A stretch of 13,130 bases of DNA from Deltaproteobacteria bacterium (GTDB taxonomy: Bacteria; Desulfobacterota; Binatia; Bin18). The DNA is taken from NCBI GenBank assembly GCA_016200595.1, contig JACQEL010000920.1, forward strand, positions 1-13,130, given 5' to 3'. How positions within the stretch are numbered: position 1 is the stretch's first letter; every line of letters starts with the position of its first letter. Shown in pieces: positions 6,402 to 13,130 of the stretch. The notes under the pieces were generated by a model, which saw nothing but the letters and a program-made list of their open reading frames with translations, searched no databases and had not been told where the DNA came from. The translations under genes and the position numbers were made by a program.

Positions 6402-7150
6402 AATGATTGCTGAGGCTCCCAGGAAAGTAAGCGACGTGTGTACGAAAGATCATAAGGGGCGATTGGCTGAGCCGATACACCATAAACAACGTGAAACCCC
6501 TGGCAGTCCCTCTCTATACAGCGTCGGAATAGACTCCGCAGGTCGTCGGCACCGATCCACAGTTGGCGTCCTACTTCATCGTTCGGTGGGTGCGGGTTAT
6601 AGGCGCCGATCCGTACAGCTATAAATGAACCCAGCCGTTGTTCATCCACGAACATACGGCCAGCGAGTTCCCCGAAGGCTTTTGAGGCACCATAAGGGGA
6701 AATGGGGTGCGGCGGCGCCTCTGAGCCGATTTTTGGCCCGTCGGAGAGGTAACAGGCCGGCGCCAGGGACCGCTCGAGCGCTTTCACCGCCCAATTAGAA
6801 CTGGCAAAGATCACGCGACGTACTTTATGCTGTGCCGCAGCTTCGAGAACGTTCCAGGTTACTTGGATATTGTCAGGCAGTACCCGCTGCCAAGGCGCAT
6901 AGTTGCGGACATCTGCGGCGAGGTGGACGATGATGTCAACTCCGGCGAATGAGTCTGCCCACCGCGACGCCTTAGCCCTGACCCAGCGACGCCAACCGCT
7001 GGCAGTCCCAGCTTGAGCAAGCTCGGCAATGATCGAGGGTCTGCCGGGTACGCGACGGCGGTCGAGTAGGCAGAGTTCATGAGTACCAGAAAGTTCCTCT
7101 GCTATTTCTTTACCGATTCGACCAGCCGCACCAGTAATGAGCACTCGCAT
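6398..7150 (-). CDS. Extended SDR, NAD-dependent epimerase/uronate dehydrogenase-like
   Basis: A 250-residue Rossmann-fold protein. The cofactor loop is GAAGRIG (7-13), with Asp30 at the end of strand 2 pointing to NAD(H) preference. IIVHLAADVRN (73-83), VIFASSNWAVK (113-123) and the catalytic Tyr153-x-x-x-Lys157 in SPYGASKAFGE follow. The C-terminal FHVVYGVSAQP and LW..DDLRSL patterns resemble uronate dehydrogenase-type SDRs more than classic GalE, and the length fits that group. It would oxidise or epimerise a sugar nucleotide or sugar acid, perhaps supplying the glycosyltransferases downstream. It ends in an ATGA overlap with the PqqD-domain gene, so the two are translationally coupled. 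The ATG at 7150 has no good Shine-Dalgarno; it is chosen because the Rossmann loop must start within a few residues. Confidence 0.8.
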   Translation of the reverse strand: MRVLITGAAGRIGKEIAEELSGTHELCLLDRRRVPGRPSIIAELAQAGTASGWRRWVRAKASRWADSFAGVDIIVHLAADVRNYAPWQRVLPDNIQVTWNVLEAAAQHKVRRVIFASSNWAVKALERSLAPACYLSDGPKIGSEAPPHPISPYGASKAFGELAGRMFVDEQRLGSFIAVRIGAYNPHPPNDEVGRQLWIGADDLRSLFRRCIERDCQGFHVVYGVSAQPIAPYDLSYTRRLLSWEPQQSL

Positions 7151-7254
7151 AAGTGAAGAGGAGTTACCGTGACCCGTATCTCGTATTTCTTGCTGCTCTC
7201 AAGAAGGTCCAGAAGCTGACCACCTTCCGCAGCTGTGTAGAGGAACGTAGACAA
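7150..7254 (-). pseudogene. Possible coding relic upstream of the SDR gene
   Basis: Between the SnoaL-like gene and the SDR start, one minus-strand frame reads FLYTAAEGGQLLDLLESS, then KKYEIRVTVTPLHL, and runs out of frame into the SDR gene. It has protein-like composition and resembles the 'vtvevtPHHL' segment of dihydroorotase-type amidohydrolases. A TAA precedes it and no start is visible. It could be a fragment of a lost gene, in line with the other relics in this cluster. The match is from memory and weak. Confidence 0.25.
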
Positions 7255-7324
7255 TTAAGACCATAGAGAAACAGCCGGCGGAATTCTACGGACAGCTTTA
7301 GTGCGGTGAACGACTGCCTACTTA

Positions 7325-7771
7325 TTACGAACGCGAGTCGCTGAGTGTGGGGTAACCCCTTTTCACATAGGGAAAATCTTCAAGCTCAAAAGACGTGCGC
7401 ATATAAGGCAAGCGGGGATTGAGATAGTAGGCACGAATTTCGGCGATGCGTTCATCTTTGAAAACATACCACTCAGCTCCGCGAATCACTTGCGGCTTCT
7501 TCTGCCCAGGTGGCGTCCACTGCATCGTCCACTCAATCACGGCTTCGTCTTCTTGAACAATCGCATGGTCAACGGTCCAGACTCCCGCGACTCGCGGCTG
7601 CATCTTTGCCCAGTACATTGCCAGAGCGTCTGCACCCCGGATTGGTTTATGGTGGGTGAAATAGTGGATCACATCTTCCGTAAAAGTGGATTTCATCAGT
7701 TCTACATCAGCGGTGTTGCAACCCTGATAGTAGCGCTTGATCGTGGTTACGTAGGGATGCTCTTGGGACAT
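7325..7771 (-). CDS. SnoaL-like / NTF2-fold protein
   Basis: A 148-residue protein of the alpha+beta cone (NTF2/SnoaL) fold. The helix YVTTIKRYYQGCNTADVELM (7-26) and FTEDVIHYFTHHKPIRGADAL are the typical first part. AVIEWTMQWTP, then VIRGAEWYVFKDERIAEIRAYY, is the characteristic strand pair with the closing motif. Family members are small hydrolases, isomerases, cyclases or ligand-binding proteins, and the reaction here cannot be deduced. His residues in HYFTHH lie where SnoaL-like proteins place pocket residues. The start is firm: GAGAGGAGG lies just upstream of the ATG at 7771. The gaps on both sides (59 and 174 bases) suggest its own transcript or a loose link to the toxin-antitoxin pair upstream. 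Confidence 0.75.
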   Translation of the reverse strand: MSQEHPYVTTIKRYYQGCNTADVELMKSTFTEDVIHYFTHHKPIRGADALAMYWAKMQPRVAGVWTVDHAIVQEDEAVIEWTMQWTPPGQKKPQVIRGAEWYVFKDERIAEIRAYYLNPRLPYMRTSFELEDFPYVKRGYPTLSDSRS

Positions 7772-7830
7772 CGTCGCCTCCTCTCTTGCTCATGTCGACA
7801 AGGACACCTGCAAGTAAGACCTGTTCTAGT

Positions 7831-8187
7831 TTACGGCTCGTTGTCTCGTCGTTGGCTCGCATCCAGCATGACTTCTACCGTTTGCTTCAGTTCAGACACA
7901 TCACGTTGGGTAATGTCCCAGACCGTCTCCACATCAATCCCGAGATAATCGTGAACTAAGATGTTCCGAAAAGCCGCAATCTTGTGCCACTCAACGTCCG
8001 GTTGTGTTGCTTTGACTGTTTCGGATAGTCGCTGTGTCGATTCGGCCATGACCTGCAAGTTTCGCAACACCGCATCTTGCAGAGTATGCGAGGCCATAAA
8101 GCGCTCACGTCCTGCCACGATGTCCTCTTCAATCCGGCAAATGCATTCCAGGATATGGCGCAGGTAGACCGTGTCATCTTTGTTCAT
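7831..8187 (-). CDS. hepT: HEPN-domain toxin (HepT-like)
   Basis: A 118-residue HEPN/DUF86-type helical protein and putative RNase. The catalytic RX4HXY motif is visible as RNILVHDY, with Arg74, His79 and Tyr81. In characterised HepT-MntA pairs the Tyr of this motif is AMPylated by the partner, which silences the toxin. The start is the ATG at 8187, which overlaps the stop of the nucleotidyltransferase gene as ATGA; the longer frame from 8310 lies inside that gene and was not used. Upstream position of the antitoxin and translational coupling agree with type VII MntA-HepT modules. Residues YLRHILECICRIEEDI and RNLQVMAESTQRLSE form the long helices of the fold. Confidence 0.85.
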   Translation of the reverse strand: MNKDDTVYLRHILECICRIEEDIVAGRERFMASHTLQDAVLRNLQVMAESTQRLSETVKATQPDVEWHKIAAFRNILVHDYLGIDVETVWDITQRDVSELKQTVEVMLDASQRRDNEP

Positions 8188-8474
8188 AAAGAGACAGCTT
8201 CGCGGAGAACCCGGTCGCGCAGATAGGGGTGAAGGGCTCTCTCGGTCACAACCTCGACTCGCCGCCCTAAGACCTCTTCCAGGTCCAGCACTAAACCAGC
8301 AGGAAACCACGAGCTGGTCGTAGGACCTTTCTCAATGAGCAAGTCAATATCACTATCAGGTCTCGCTTCACCGCGGGCGACCGAACCAAATACGCGAACA
8401 TTATAAGCACCGTGTTTGGCGGCGACACGCAGGATATCCTCTCGCTTCTGCCGCAACAGTTCCAGCGGGGTCAT
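8184..8474 (-). CDS. mntA: Minimal nucleotidyltransferase antitoxin (MntA-like)
   Basis: A 96-residue minimal nucleotidyltransferase of the DNA polymerase beta superfamily. The GSX10DXD motif is complete in FGSVARGEARPDSDIDLLI: Gly30, Ser31, Asp42 and Asp44. The third carboxylate is probably Glu74 in RRVEVV, where many relatives have Asp. The enzyme would transfer AMP to the HEPN partner and so act as antitoxin. The ATG at 8474 is preferred, with AAGAGG 6 bases upstream; an earlier ATG at 8522 adds 16 residues unlike the family. The gene is the first of the pair and overlaps hepT by 4 bases. The 249 bases upstream hold only palindromes and no other gene. Confidence 0.85.
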   Translation of the reverse strand: MTPLELLRQKREDILRVAAKHGAYNVRVFGSVARGEARPDSDIDLLIEKGPTTSSWFPAGLVLDLEEVLGRRVEVVTERALHPYLRDRVLREAVSL

Positions 8475-8557
8475 TGTTTGCCTCTTGGATTCACGATGAA
8501 CACATTCTTTCGAGAAATGCAACTGACGCCCGATGCCGCCAGGCTGAGAGGCGCGAA

Positions 8558-8577
8558 CGCAGCGAAGATCCGCTGCG
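8558..8577. repeat. Palindrome upstream of the toxin-antitoxin pair
   Basis: CGCAGCG (8558-8564) and CGCTGCG (8571-8577) pair perfectly around AAGATC. It lies in the 249-base space between hyuB and mntA. It may be an operator for the toxin-antitoxin pair, part of its leader, or a stem between transcripts; no T-run supports a terminator. Confidence 0.4.
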
Positions 8578-8668
8578 CCTGTAGGAGTTAGGCTCTCAAG
8601 ACTGCAACGTTTCCTATTCCGTCCCCGGTCGGGTGCAACGGCTCAGTTAAGCGTCGTCGCTCTGAGTT

Positions 8669-8696
8669 GGTGGGCAACGTTGCACTTTTGCCCACC
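8669..8696. repeat. REP-like palindrome downstream of hyuB
   Basis: GGTGGGCAA (8669-8677) and TTGCCCACC (8688-8696) form a perfect 9-bp stem with a 10-base loop, 27 bases past the hyuB stop. The loop overlaps a second palindrome, GCAACGTTGC. Stems of the GTGGGCA type followed by CTAC are a common dispersed repeat in bacteria. It could stabilise the 3' end of the hyu message; the lack of a T-run makes an intrinsic terminator doubtful. Confidence 0.5.
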
Positions 8697-8723
8697 CTAC
8701 TTCACTGAGGGAGGTGTGTCGCG

Positions 8724-10994
8724 TCATGGATTCGCCAATTGCATATCCCACAATGGTGGGTCTGTCGGCCGGGCTATCTCCATCTGGATCAGCAACCCAC
8801 AGCTCGGGCAGGCGTAGCTGCGGAAGACCATCTTATCGTCCACATAAATTTTCGGAGGCAAAATATGCGCGTTCGCCGCGGTCACTGGCCGCTCAGTCAC
8901 GGCGCAGTGGAGCTTGTAGTTTTCGCTCACCTGACAGATTTCCCGGTTGCACTTGCTGCACGCAATGCGCCCGTCCGTCAGCAGCAACCCCTCAGCAATA
9001 CGGCGAGCCTGAGTTGGATCAATTTTCTGCCGCGCAGGTCTGGCAGCTTTACCGAGTCGGGCCTTGCGCAGCTTGGCACGCCGCCTTTCAGTCGCCTGCA
9101 TGTCCACTTGCATTTGCCGGTCGAGCACGACGCCATACGCCTCATACGCCCACTCTGGGGTTACACTCCCACGCTGGAGGTCCAGGACGACGTGAGCTGG
9201 ATCACGCTCCAGTGGATCGCCATAACCACCAGCGCCAGCCCAGGACAACAAAAAAACGTCCGTGGGCGCCTGGGACACGTCGAACGCCTTAGGTGCGACA
9301 TACTCTGTTTTGCCGTGTAATTCAGCGGCACTGACCGGCATACGGCGTGTCTCCCGTACCTGCTCGGCAGCATTGGCGCCGTGCTGGATGGTGAATCGCG
9401 TGGTAGCCGGCGAGAGCCCGCCGTGGAGTCCTGGCCCCGGCACGGCGCAGTGTCCAGAAGCGGTGAACAGAGAAATGTGATCTGTCCCATGGGGAATAAA
9501 CGCAAGCTCTCCCGCATTTCCGCCGCGGTATTTCCCTGCCCCACCGGAGTTCACTAACTCTTTGCGCCACAGGTACAGGATCGGATAAAACCACTCGTTA
9601 TCTTCAACGTTGGGCATCGTACTCTGGAGGTCCCAGGGCCAACCGCCGGTGTCCACGCCATCTTTCCAGGATAGGCCTGCCAGAGCTGCGCCCACCGGGT
9701 CCAATAAGAAGGACGCATACGGCGCACCACGCTGGTCTAGGCCGCTGAAGGCGCAGACCGGATACATCGCTGCCCCCATGCAGCTCTGCACTTCGCTGCG
9801 CAACTGTTCATCAGCTGAACACGCGAGCATTTTTGAGATGACCAGGCCCGACAGCGCGAGCGTTTGCAGTAAGACTCCCGGCGGCGCTGCCGAAACCGCT
9901 GCCGGAAAAGTCGCGCAAGAGATGGTGCCCGGGACAACCTCAAACTCCATGTGACGATACGCTCCCTCGACCACAAACATCTGGTCAAAGAGCATCTGCG
10001 AGCAAATCATCGAGGCGATCGCTCCCTTCCAGGCAACCATGGTGCAGTTGAGGGTTCCGGCTTGCGGATCACTGCCTTCGTTGGAAAATATCAACTTGTC
10101 GCCCCTCTTGGTCAGAACCAGAGAGTTACGATAGAGATGACGGTCACCAGGCCCCTTCAGCTCGATCCAGCTCGACTCACGCCAGGTGCCATCGGGAATC
10201 GTCTCCAGCCGCCTGAGGAACGCTTTTTCTGAATCATCTTGCAACTTGCGCATCACCCCTTTCACCGTCTCCGCGCCATAGCGGGTGATGAGAGCGAGCA
10301 GGCGCTCGCGGGCCACCGTGCAACCGGCGATCTCGGCGTGGAGGTCAAGCACGACCAGTTGCGGCATGCGTGAGCGGCGCGCGTACTCTTCTTCCAGATC
10401 TTTGCGCAATTGGCCGCCTTCAACAATTTTGATTGGTGGGATGCAGCCGGATTCCCAGAATACGTCCGCCGCCATGGGATTGAATCCACCAGGGGCAGTC
10501 CCACCCATATCCCACTGATGCAGGGTATTGCCCACCCAGCAGAATAATTCACCTTCCCAGAAGACCGGCGCCACCAGAGCCACATCGGACTGGTGCGTCG
10601 CGCCAATCCACGGGTCGTTAGTCAGAAAAATGTCACCCTCGTGAATGCCAGGATTCTCCGCACGATACTCCATCGTCCATTTCACCGCCGAGCCAGTTGC
10701 GGAGGACAAGTATTGCAGGAACGGGCCAAAAAAGACGAAGTCGCCGTTTTCATCGAGCAAGCAGGGGTTGAAGTCGTGACCATAAGCGCAGCTTGGCGAG
10801 CCGGAAATCTTCATGATGGTGTTGCCATGCTCGACGTTGATATTCCACATGGCGTGGCGCACGACTTCGTAGGTCACCGGGTCGACCTTCTCCGCCGCGC
10901 GCGTATGACGTTTCAGGCTAGGATGAATCTTTAGCTCTTTGCTCGGAATGTACGGATAGGTGCGACCGTCCCATTTGATAGCTGGTTGTGACAC
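8724..10994 (-). CDS. hyuB: Hydantoinase B/oxoprolinase-family protein with C-terminal acetone carboxylase gamma-like domain
   Basis: A 756-residue HyuB-family subunit, related to acetone carboxylase alpha and oxoprolinase. The core (about 35-560) shows SGSPSCAYGHDFNPCLLDENG, GDIFLTNDPWIGATHQSD, GNTLHQWDMGGTAPGGFNP, RRSRMPQLVVLDLHAEIAG and ELVNSGGAGKYRGGNAG. The last 80 residues are an added domain with CSKC (Cys679/682) and CPSC (Cys729/732), plus Cys687 and Cys697, resembling the zinc-binding gamma subunit of acetone carboxylase. The pair with HyuA would use ATP to activate a carbonyl or cyclic amide substrate for carboxylation or ring opening. The start is GTG at 10994 with AGGAGGA closely upstream. 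It lies 98 bases after hyuA in one operon. Symbol by family only; the substrate is unknown. Confidence 0.85.
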   Translation of the reverse strand: MSQPAIKWDGRTYPYIPSKELKIHPSLKRHTRAAEKVDPVTYEVVRHAMWNINVEHGNTIMKISGSPSCAYGHDFNPCLLDENGDFVFFGPFLQYLSSATGSAVKWTMEYRAENPGIHEGDIFLTNDPWIGATHQSDVALVAPVFWEGELFCWVGNTLHQWDMGGTAPGGFNPMAADVFWESGCIPPIKIVEGGQLRKDLEEEYARRSRMPQLVVLDLHAEIAGCTVARERLLALITRYGAETVKGVMRKLQDDSEKAFLRRLETIPDGTWRESSWIELKGPGDRHLYRNSLVLTKRGDKLIFSNEGSDPQAGTLNCTMVAWKGAIASMICSQMLFDQMFVVEGAYRHMEFEVVPGTISCATFPAAVSAAPPGVLLQTLALSGLVISKMLACSADEQLRSEVQSCMGAAMYPVCAFSGLDQRGAPYASFLLDPVGAALAGLSWKDGVDTGGWPWDLQSTMPNVEDNEWFYPILYLWRKELVNSGGAGKYRGGNAGELAFIPHGTDHISLFTASGHCAVPGPGLHGGLSPATTRFTIQHGANAAEQVRETRRMPVSAAELHGKTEYVAPKAFDVSQAPTDVFLLSWAGAGGYGDPLERDPAHVVLDLQRGSVTPEWAYEAYGVVLDRQMQVDMQATERRRAKLRKARLGKAARPARQKIDPTQARRIAEGLLLTDGRIACSKCNREICQVSENYKLHCAVTERPVTAANAHILPPKIYVDDKMVFRSYACPSCGLLIQMEIARPTDPPLWDMQLANP

Positions 10995-10998
10995 TGTT

Positions 10999-11014
10999 TC
11001 CTCCTAACGGAGGA
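10999..11014 (-). promoter_or_regulatory. Hairpin sequestering the hyuB Shine-Dalgarno
   Basis: On the minus strand TCCTCC, loop GTTA, GGAGGA form a perfect 6-bp stem. The right arm is the Shine-Dalgarno of hyuB, 4 bases before its GTG start. Folding would block ribosome binding unless translation arriving from hyuA or another factor opens it. The pairing is seen directly; regulation is inferred. Confidence 0.5.
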
Positions 11015-11090
11015 GCGGTCAACGCTCAGCGGTCAGCGGTCAGCAAGACTATTTTTAGCTGAGAGCTGAAGGCTGATAGCTGAAAGCTCT
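11012..11090. repeat. Two inverted arrays of 7-bp repeats between hyuA and hyuB
   Basis: From 11012 the sequence reads in steps of seven: GGAGCGG, TCAACGC, TCAGCGG, TCAGCGG, TCAGCAA. From 11056 it reads TAGCTGA, GAGCTGA, AGGCTGA, TAGCTGA, AAGCTCT. The second array is the reverse complement of the first in its core (TCAGC against GCTGA), so both can fold on each other. Heptameric repeats of this kind occur dispersed in intergenic regions of several bacterial groups. It leaves no room for a gene. Confidence 0.75.
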
Positions 11091-11092
11091 TT

Positions 11093-13130
11093 TTATTCAA
11101 TCTCAATCACAAAATTCCCATATTCATCCAACCGTCCCGCGCTGCCAGGGCGTAGCACGATGGTCGTTTCGGGCATTTCGATGACCGCTGGTCCTTCGAT
11201 GTCCCTGAGAGCAGCAAGCTTGGCGCCGTTGTAAATGGGCGTGGACGTGAACCGCTTCAGCTCACGCCAATAGACCTCGCGATAAGCGGGTTGCGCCTCT
11301 GTGGTTCGCGGCGCCTGACGGGAGAGGCTGGGCCGGGGAATAGTACCTATCGCAACGACCCGTAGGACACCAATCTCCATGCCAGCATCTCTAAAAGCTG
11401 AGCCTTGGCCGTAGAGCGATTCGTACTGCTCGGCAAATGTTTGCCTGAGCCGTTCAGTATCCTGCGCAGTGAGGCTGCCCAGCGGGACTGGCACTTCTAC
11501 ACGATGGATCTGCAAGCGGAACTTCATGTCAGCGGTACGCCGAAAACGCAGGCTTGCCTCGGCGATCCCGTCTTCTCGCAACTGCGCTCTCCCTTGTGTT
11601 TCGAGGTCAGCGAAAATGGCGTTGAGCCGCTCCGGATCGAACGGGGCGATCAGCAACTCCGCTTTTTCGTACACATGTAAGAGGTCAGCAGACTGAATGC
11701 CAAGCGCAGACCAGGTAGAAGCCACTGCGCCGAGAGGAACAACAACCGTGCGGCAGCCAAGTTCGCGGGAGTAAGAGACCGCATGGGTCGGTCCACCGCC
11801 CCCATAGGCGTAGACGATAAAATCGCGGGGATCGAGTCCACGTTGCACGGTCATCTGCCGCATCAGATCGGCCATATGAAATTCGACAATCTGCACTGCG
11901 CCGCTGGCGGCCTCGACCACGTCCATCTGTAATTGCTCGGCGATTTTCTGCAGGGTGCGCAGCGAGCTGTTTTTGTCGAGCATGAATTTGCCGCCGAGGA
12001 AATTCTCAGGATTCAAGTAACCAAGGAGCAGATTGGCGTCAGTGATGGTCGGCGCTTCGCCGCCACGGTTATAACAGGCCGGACCAGGATCCGCGCCCGC
12101 TGAGTGCGGTCCTACTTTCATAGTGCCGCTCAGCTCATCGATCCAGATAATGCTCCCGCCACCACTCCCAATCGATTGAATATCGAGTTGTGGCATGAAA
12201 AAGGTGTACTGGTGGATAATAGTTTCCGAGGAGGTGAGAGGCTGACCGTGGCTGATGATGCCTACGTCGAAACTGGTACCACCAACATCCGAAGCAATGA
12301 CATGCTGATGGCCGAGGGTATCCGCGAGAAACTTCGAGCCAATGACTCCACCAACCGGGCCCGAACCGATAGTGAATACTGGCTTGTGTGCCGCCTCGCG
12401 TGCGGTGGCCACGCCGCCCGAAGCTTGCATGATGAGCAAAGGGTGCTGGTAGCCTAAATGTTTAGCGCGTTCCTGCACACGCTCGATATAACCTGAGGAG
12501 TCGGGACCGATGAAACAGTTAATCGCGGTCGCGGCAGTGCGCTCGTACTCCCCTGGCTTGGCAATCAATTCGTGCGCGCACGTGACAAACACAGAGGGCG
12601 CCATTTCCTGTACCATGCGTTTGACTGCCAGCTCGTGAGCAGGATTGACGAAGCCCCAGAGGAACGAGATGGCAATGGCCATGACGTGCTGGTCCAGTAA
12701 GGTTTGGATCGCCGCACGCGCCTCGTCGATATTGAGGGGCAGGAAGACTTCACCTTGCCAATCGACACGTTCGCTGACCTCCTGAATCAGGGTGCGCGGA
12801 ATAATTGGCGGAGGCTTCTGGTGCCGCGACACATGCAGCAGTTTTTCGATCGGCAAGCCGGCGGAGCGCCCCACCGACCGCATGATGATCAGGGCATCGC
12901 CATGCCCTCGGGTCGTGATGAGCCCAGTCTTCACACCTTTTAATTGGATGATCGCGTTAGTTCCGACTGTTGTGCCGTGCAGCAAGAGTCTCGTGTCTTG
13001 CAGCAACCGCGACAGGGTAAGCCCCAATTTCTCCGCTGCTACTTCAAGGGCGTTGAAGAATCCCTCGGCAAAGTCTTGCGGTGTCGAAGGGCTTTTGGCG
13101 ATGGTGATCTGCCCGCGTTCGTCCATGACG
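11093..13130 (-). CDS. hyuA: Hydantoinase A/oxoprolinase-family ATPase subunit (5' end beyond the window)
   Basis: An open frame of 679 codons up to the window edge. The ATG at 13126 is probably internal, since HyuA proteins begin about 20 residues earlier with an 'IGVDIGGTFTD' phosphate-binding loop that is missing here, while DERGQITIAKSPSTP is the strand right after it. Counting from that ATG, visible motifs are LHGTTVGTNAI (49-59), GPVGG (256-260), DVGGTSFDVG (280-289), SIGSGGGSI, GADPGPACY, RGLDPRDFIVYAYGGGGP and the C-terminal beta domain ending EYGNFVIEIE. This is the ASKHA-fold subunit that binds ATP and phosphorylates the substrate in 5-oxoprolinase, N-methylhydantoinase and acetone carboxylase systems. 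It heads the hyuA-hyuB operon. Which substrate is used cannot be decided. Confidence 0.85.
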   Translation of the reverse strand, partial: VMDERGQITIAKSPSTPQDFAEGFFNALEVAAEKLGLTLSRLLQDTRLLLHGTTVGTNAIIQLKGVKTGLITTRGHGDALIIMRSVGRSAGLPIEKLLHVSRHQKPPPIIPRTLIQEVSERVDWQGEVFLPLNIDEARAAIQTLLDQHVMAIAISFLWGFVNPAHELAVKRMVQEMAPSVFVTCAHELIAKPGEYERTAATAINCFIGPDSSGYIERVQERAKHLGYQHPLLIMQASGGVATAREAAHKPVFTIGSGPVGGVIGSKFLADTLGHQHVIASDVGGTSFDVGIISHGQPLTSSETIIHQYTFFMPQLDIQSIGSGGGSIIWIDELSGTMKVGPHSAGADPGPACYNRGGEAPTITDANLLLGYLNPENFLGGKFMLDKNSSLRTLQKIAEQLQMDVVEAASGAVQIVEFHMADLMRQMTVQRGLDPRDFIVYAYGGGGPTHAVSYSRELGCRTVVVPLGAVASTWSALGIQSADLLHVYEKAELLIAPFDPERLNAIFADLETQGRAQLREDGIAEASLRFRRTADMKFRLQIHRVEVPVPLGSLTAQDTERLRQTFAEQYESLYGQGSAFRDAGMEIGVLRVVAIGTIPRPSLSRQAPRTTEAQPAYREVYWRELKRFTSTPIYNGAKLAALRDIEGPAVIEMPETTIVLRPGSAGRLDEYGNFVIEIE

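Noticed and set aside
5898..7150. PqqD gene considered as part of PQQ biosynthesis
   Set aside because: No pqqA, pqqB, pqqC or pqqE gene is visible, and the neighbours are glycosyltransferases and an HprK-like protein.
7151..7324. Sigma-70 promoter for the SDR-PqqD operon
   Set aside because: Only weak partial matches were seen (for example TTGTCT without a convincing -10), not enough to report a promoter.
8669..8696. Stem downstream of hyuB as an intrinsic terminator
   Set aside because: The stem is strong but no run of T follows on the minus strand; a REP-like palindrome is the safer reading.
8714..9320. Plus-strand open frames of about 190 codons opposite the 3' part of hyuB
   Set aside because: Both overlap strongly supported hyuB coding sequence on the other strand, have low-complexity, Arg/Pro/Ser-rich content and match no family.
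11012..11090. Repeat cluster considered as a CRISPR array
   Set aside because: Units are 7 bp without spacers, change orientation halfway, and no cas gene is near.

Overview
All supported genes in this 13.1 kb window lie on the minus strand, so transcription runs right to left. GC content is moderate to high (estimated by eye, mid-50s per cent). The gene families (hydantoinase/oxoprolinase HyuA-HyuB with an acetone-carboxylase gamma-like tail, a SnoaL-like protein, a dimethylformamidase-like protein, a PqqD/HprK-like/glycosyltransferase group) and the palindromic and heptameric intergenic repeats suggest a large-genome, free-living or symbiotic bacterium, perhaps an uncultured soil or marine proteobacterial-type lineage such as Binatia/Deltaproteobacteria or Tectomicrobia. 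That placement is inference only.

Right part (8724-13130): a two-gene operon for an ATP-dependent hydantoinase/oxoprolinase or acetone-carboxylase-like enzyme. HyuA is cut at its 5' end by the window edge. HyuB carries a C-terminal Cys-rich domain resembling the acetone carboxylase gamma subunit. Between them lie inverted arrays of 7-bp repeats and a perfect hairpin that hides the hyuB Shine-Dalgarno sequence.

Middle (7325-8474): a SnoaL-like small protein and, upstream of it, a complete MNT-HEPN (MntA-HepT type) toxin-antitoxin pair with an ATGA overlap.

Left part (1-7254): a biosynthetic-looking and visibly eroded cluster. In transcription order it holds an extended SDR (uronate-dehydrogenase/epimerase type), a PqqD-domain protein with an unusual YxxPxL-containing tail, a 24-codon GT2 relic, a full GT4 glycosyltransferase, an HPr-kinase-like protein, a GT2 glycosyltransferase whose C-terminal part has been replaced by a radical-SAM-type SPASM domain, a GT4 relic keeping only its two ends, a complete GT2, and an N,N-dimethylformamidase-beta-like protein running off the left edge. 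The order GT2-GT4 occurs twice (relic GT2 + intact GT4; chimeric GT2 + relic GT4), which points to duplication of a two-gene unit followed by deletions. PqqD-type recognition domains next to HprK-like kinases and glycosyltransferases are typical of RiPP-like peptide-modifying loci, but no precursor, cyclase or radical SAM core is visible here. The cluster may be a decayed or unconventional system, or its other parts may lie outside the window.
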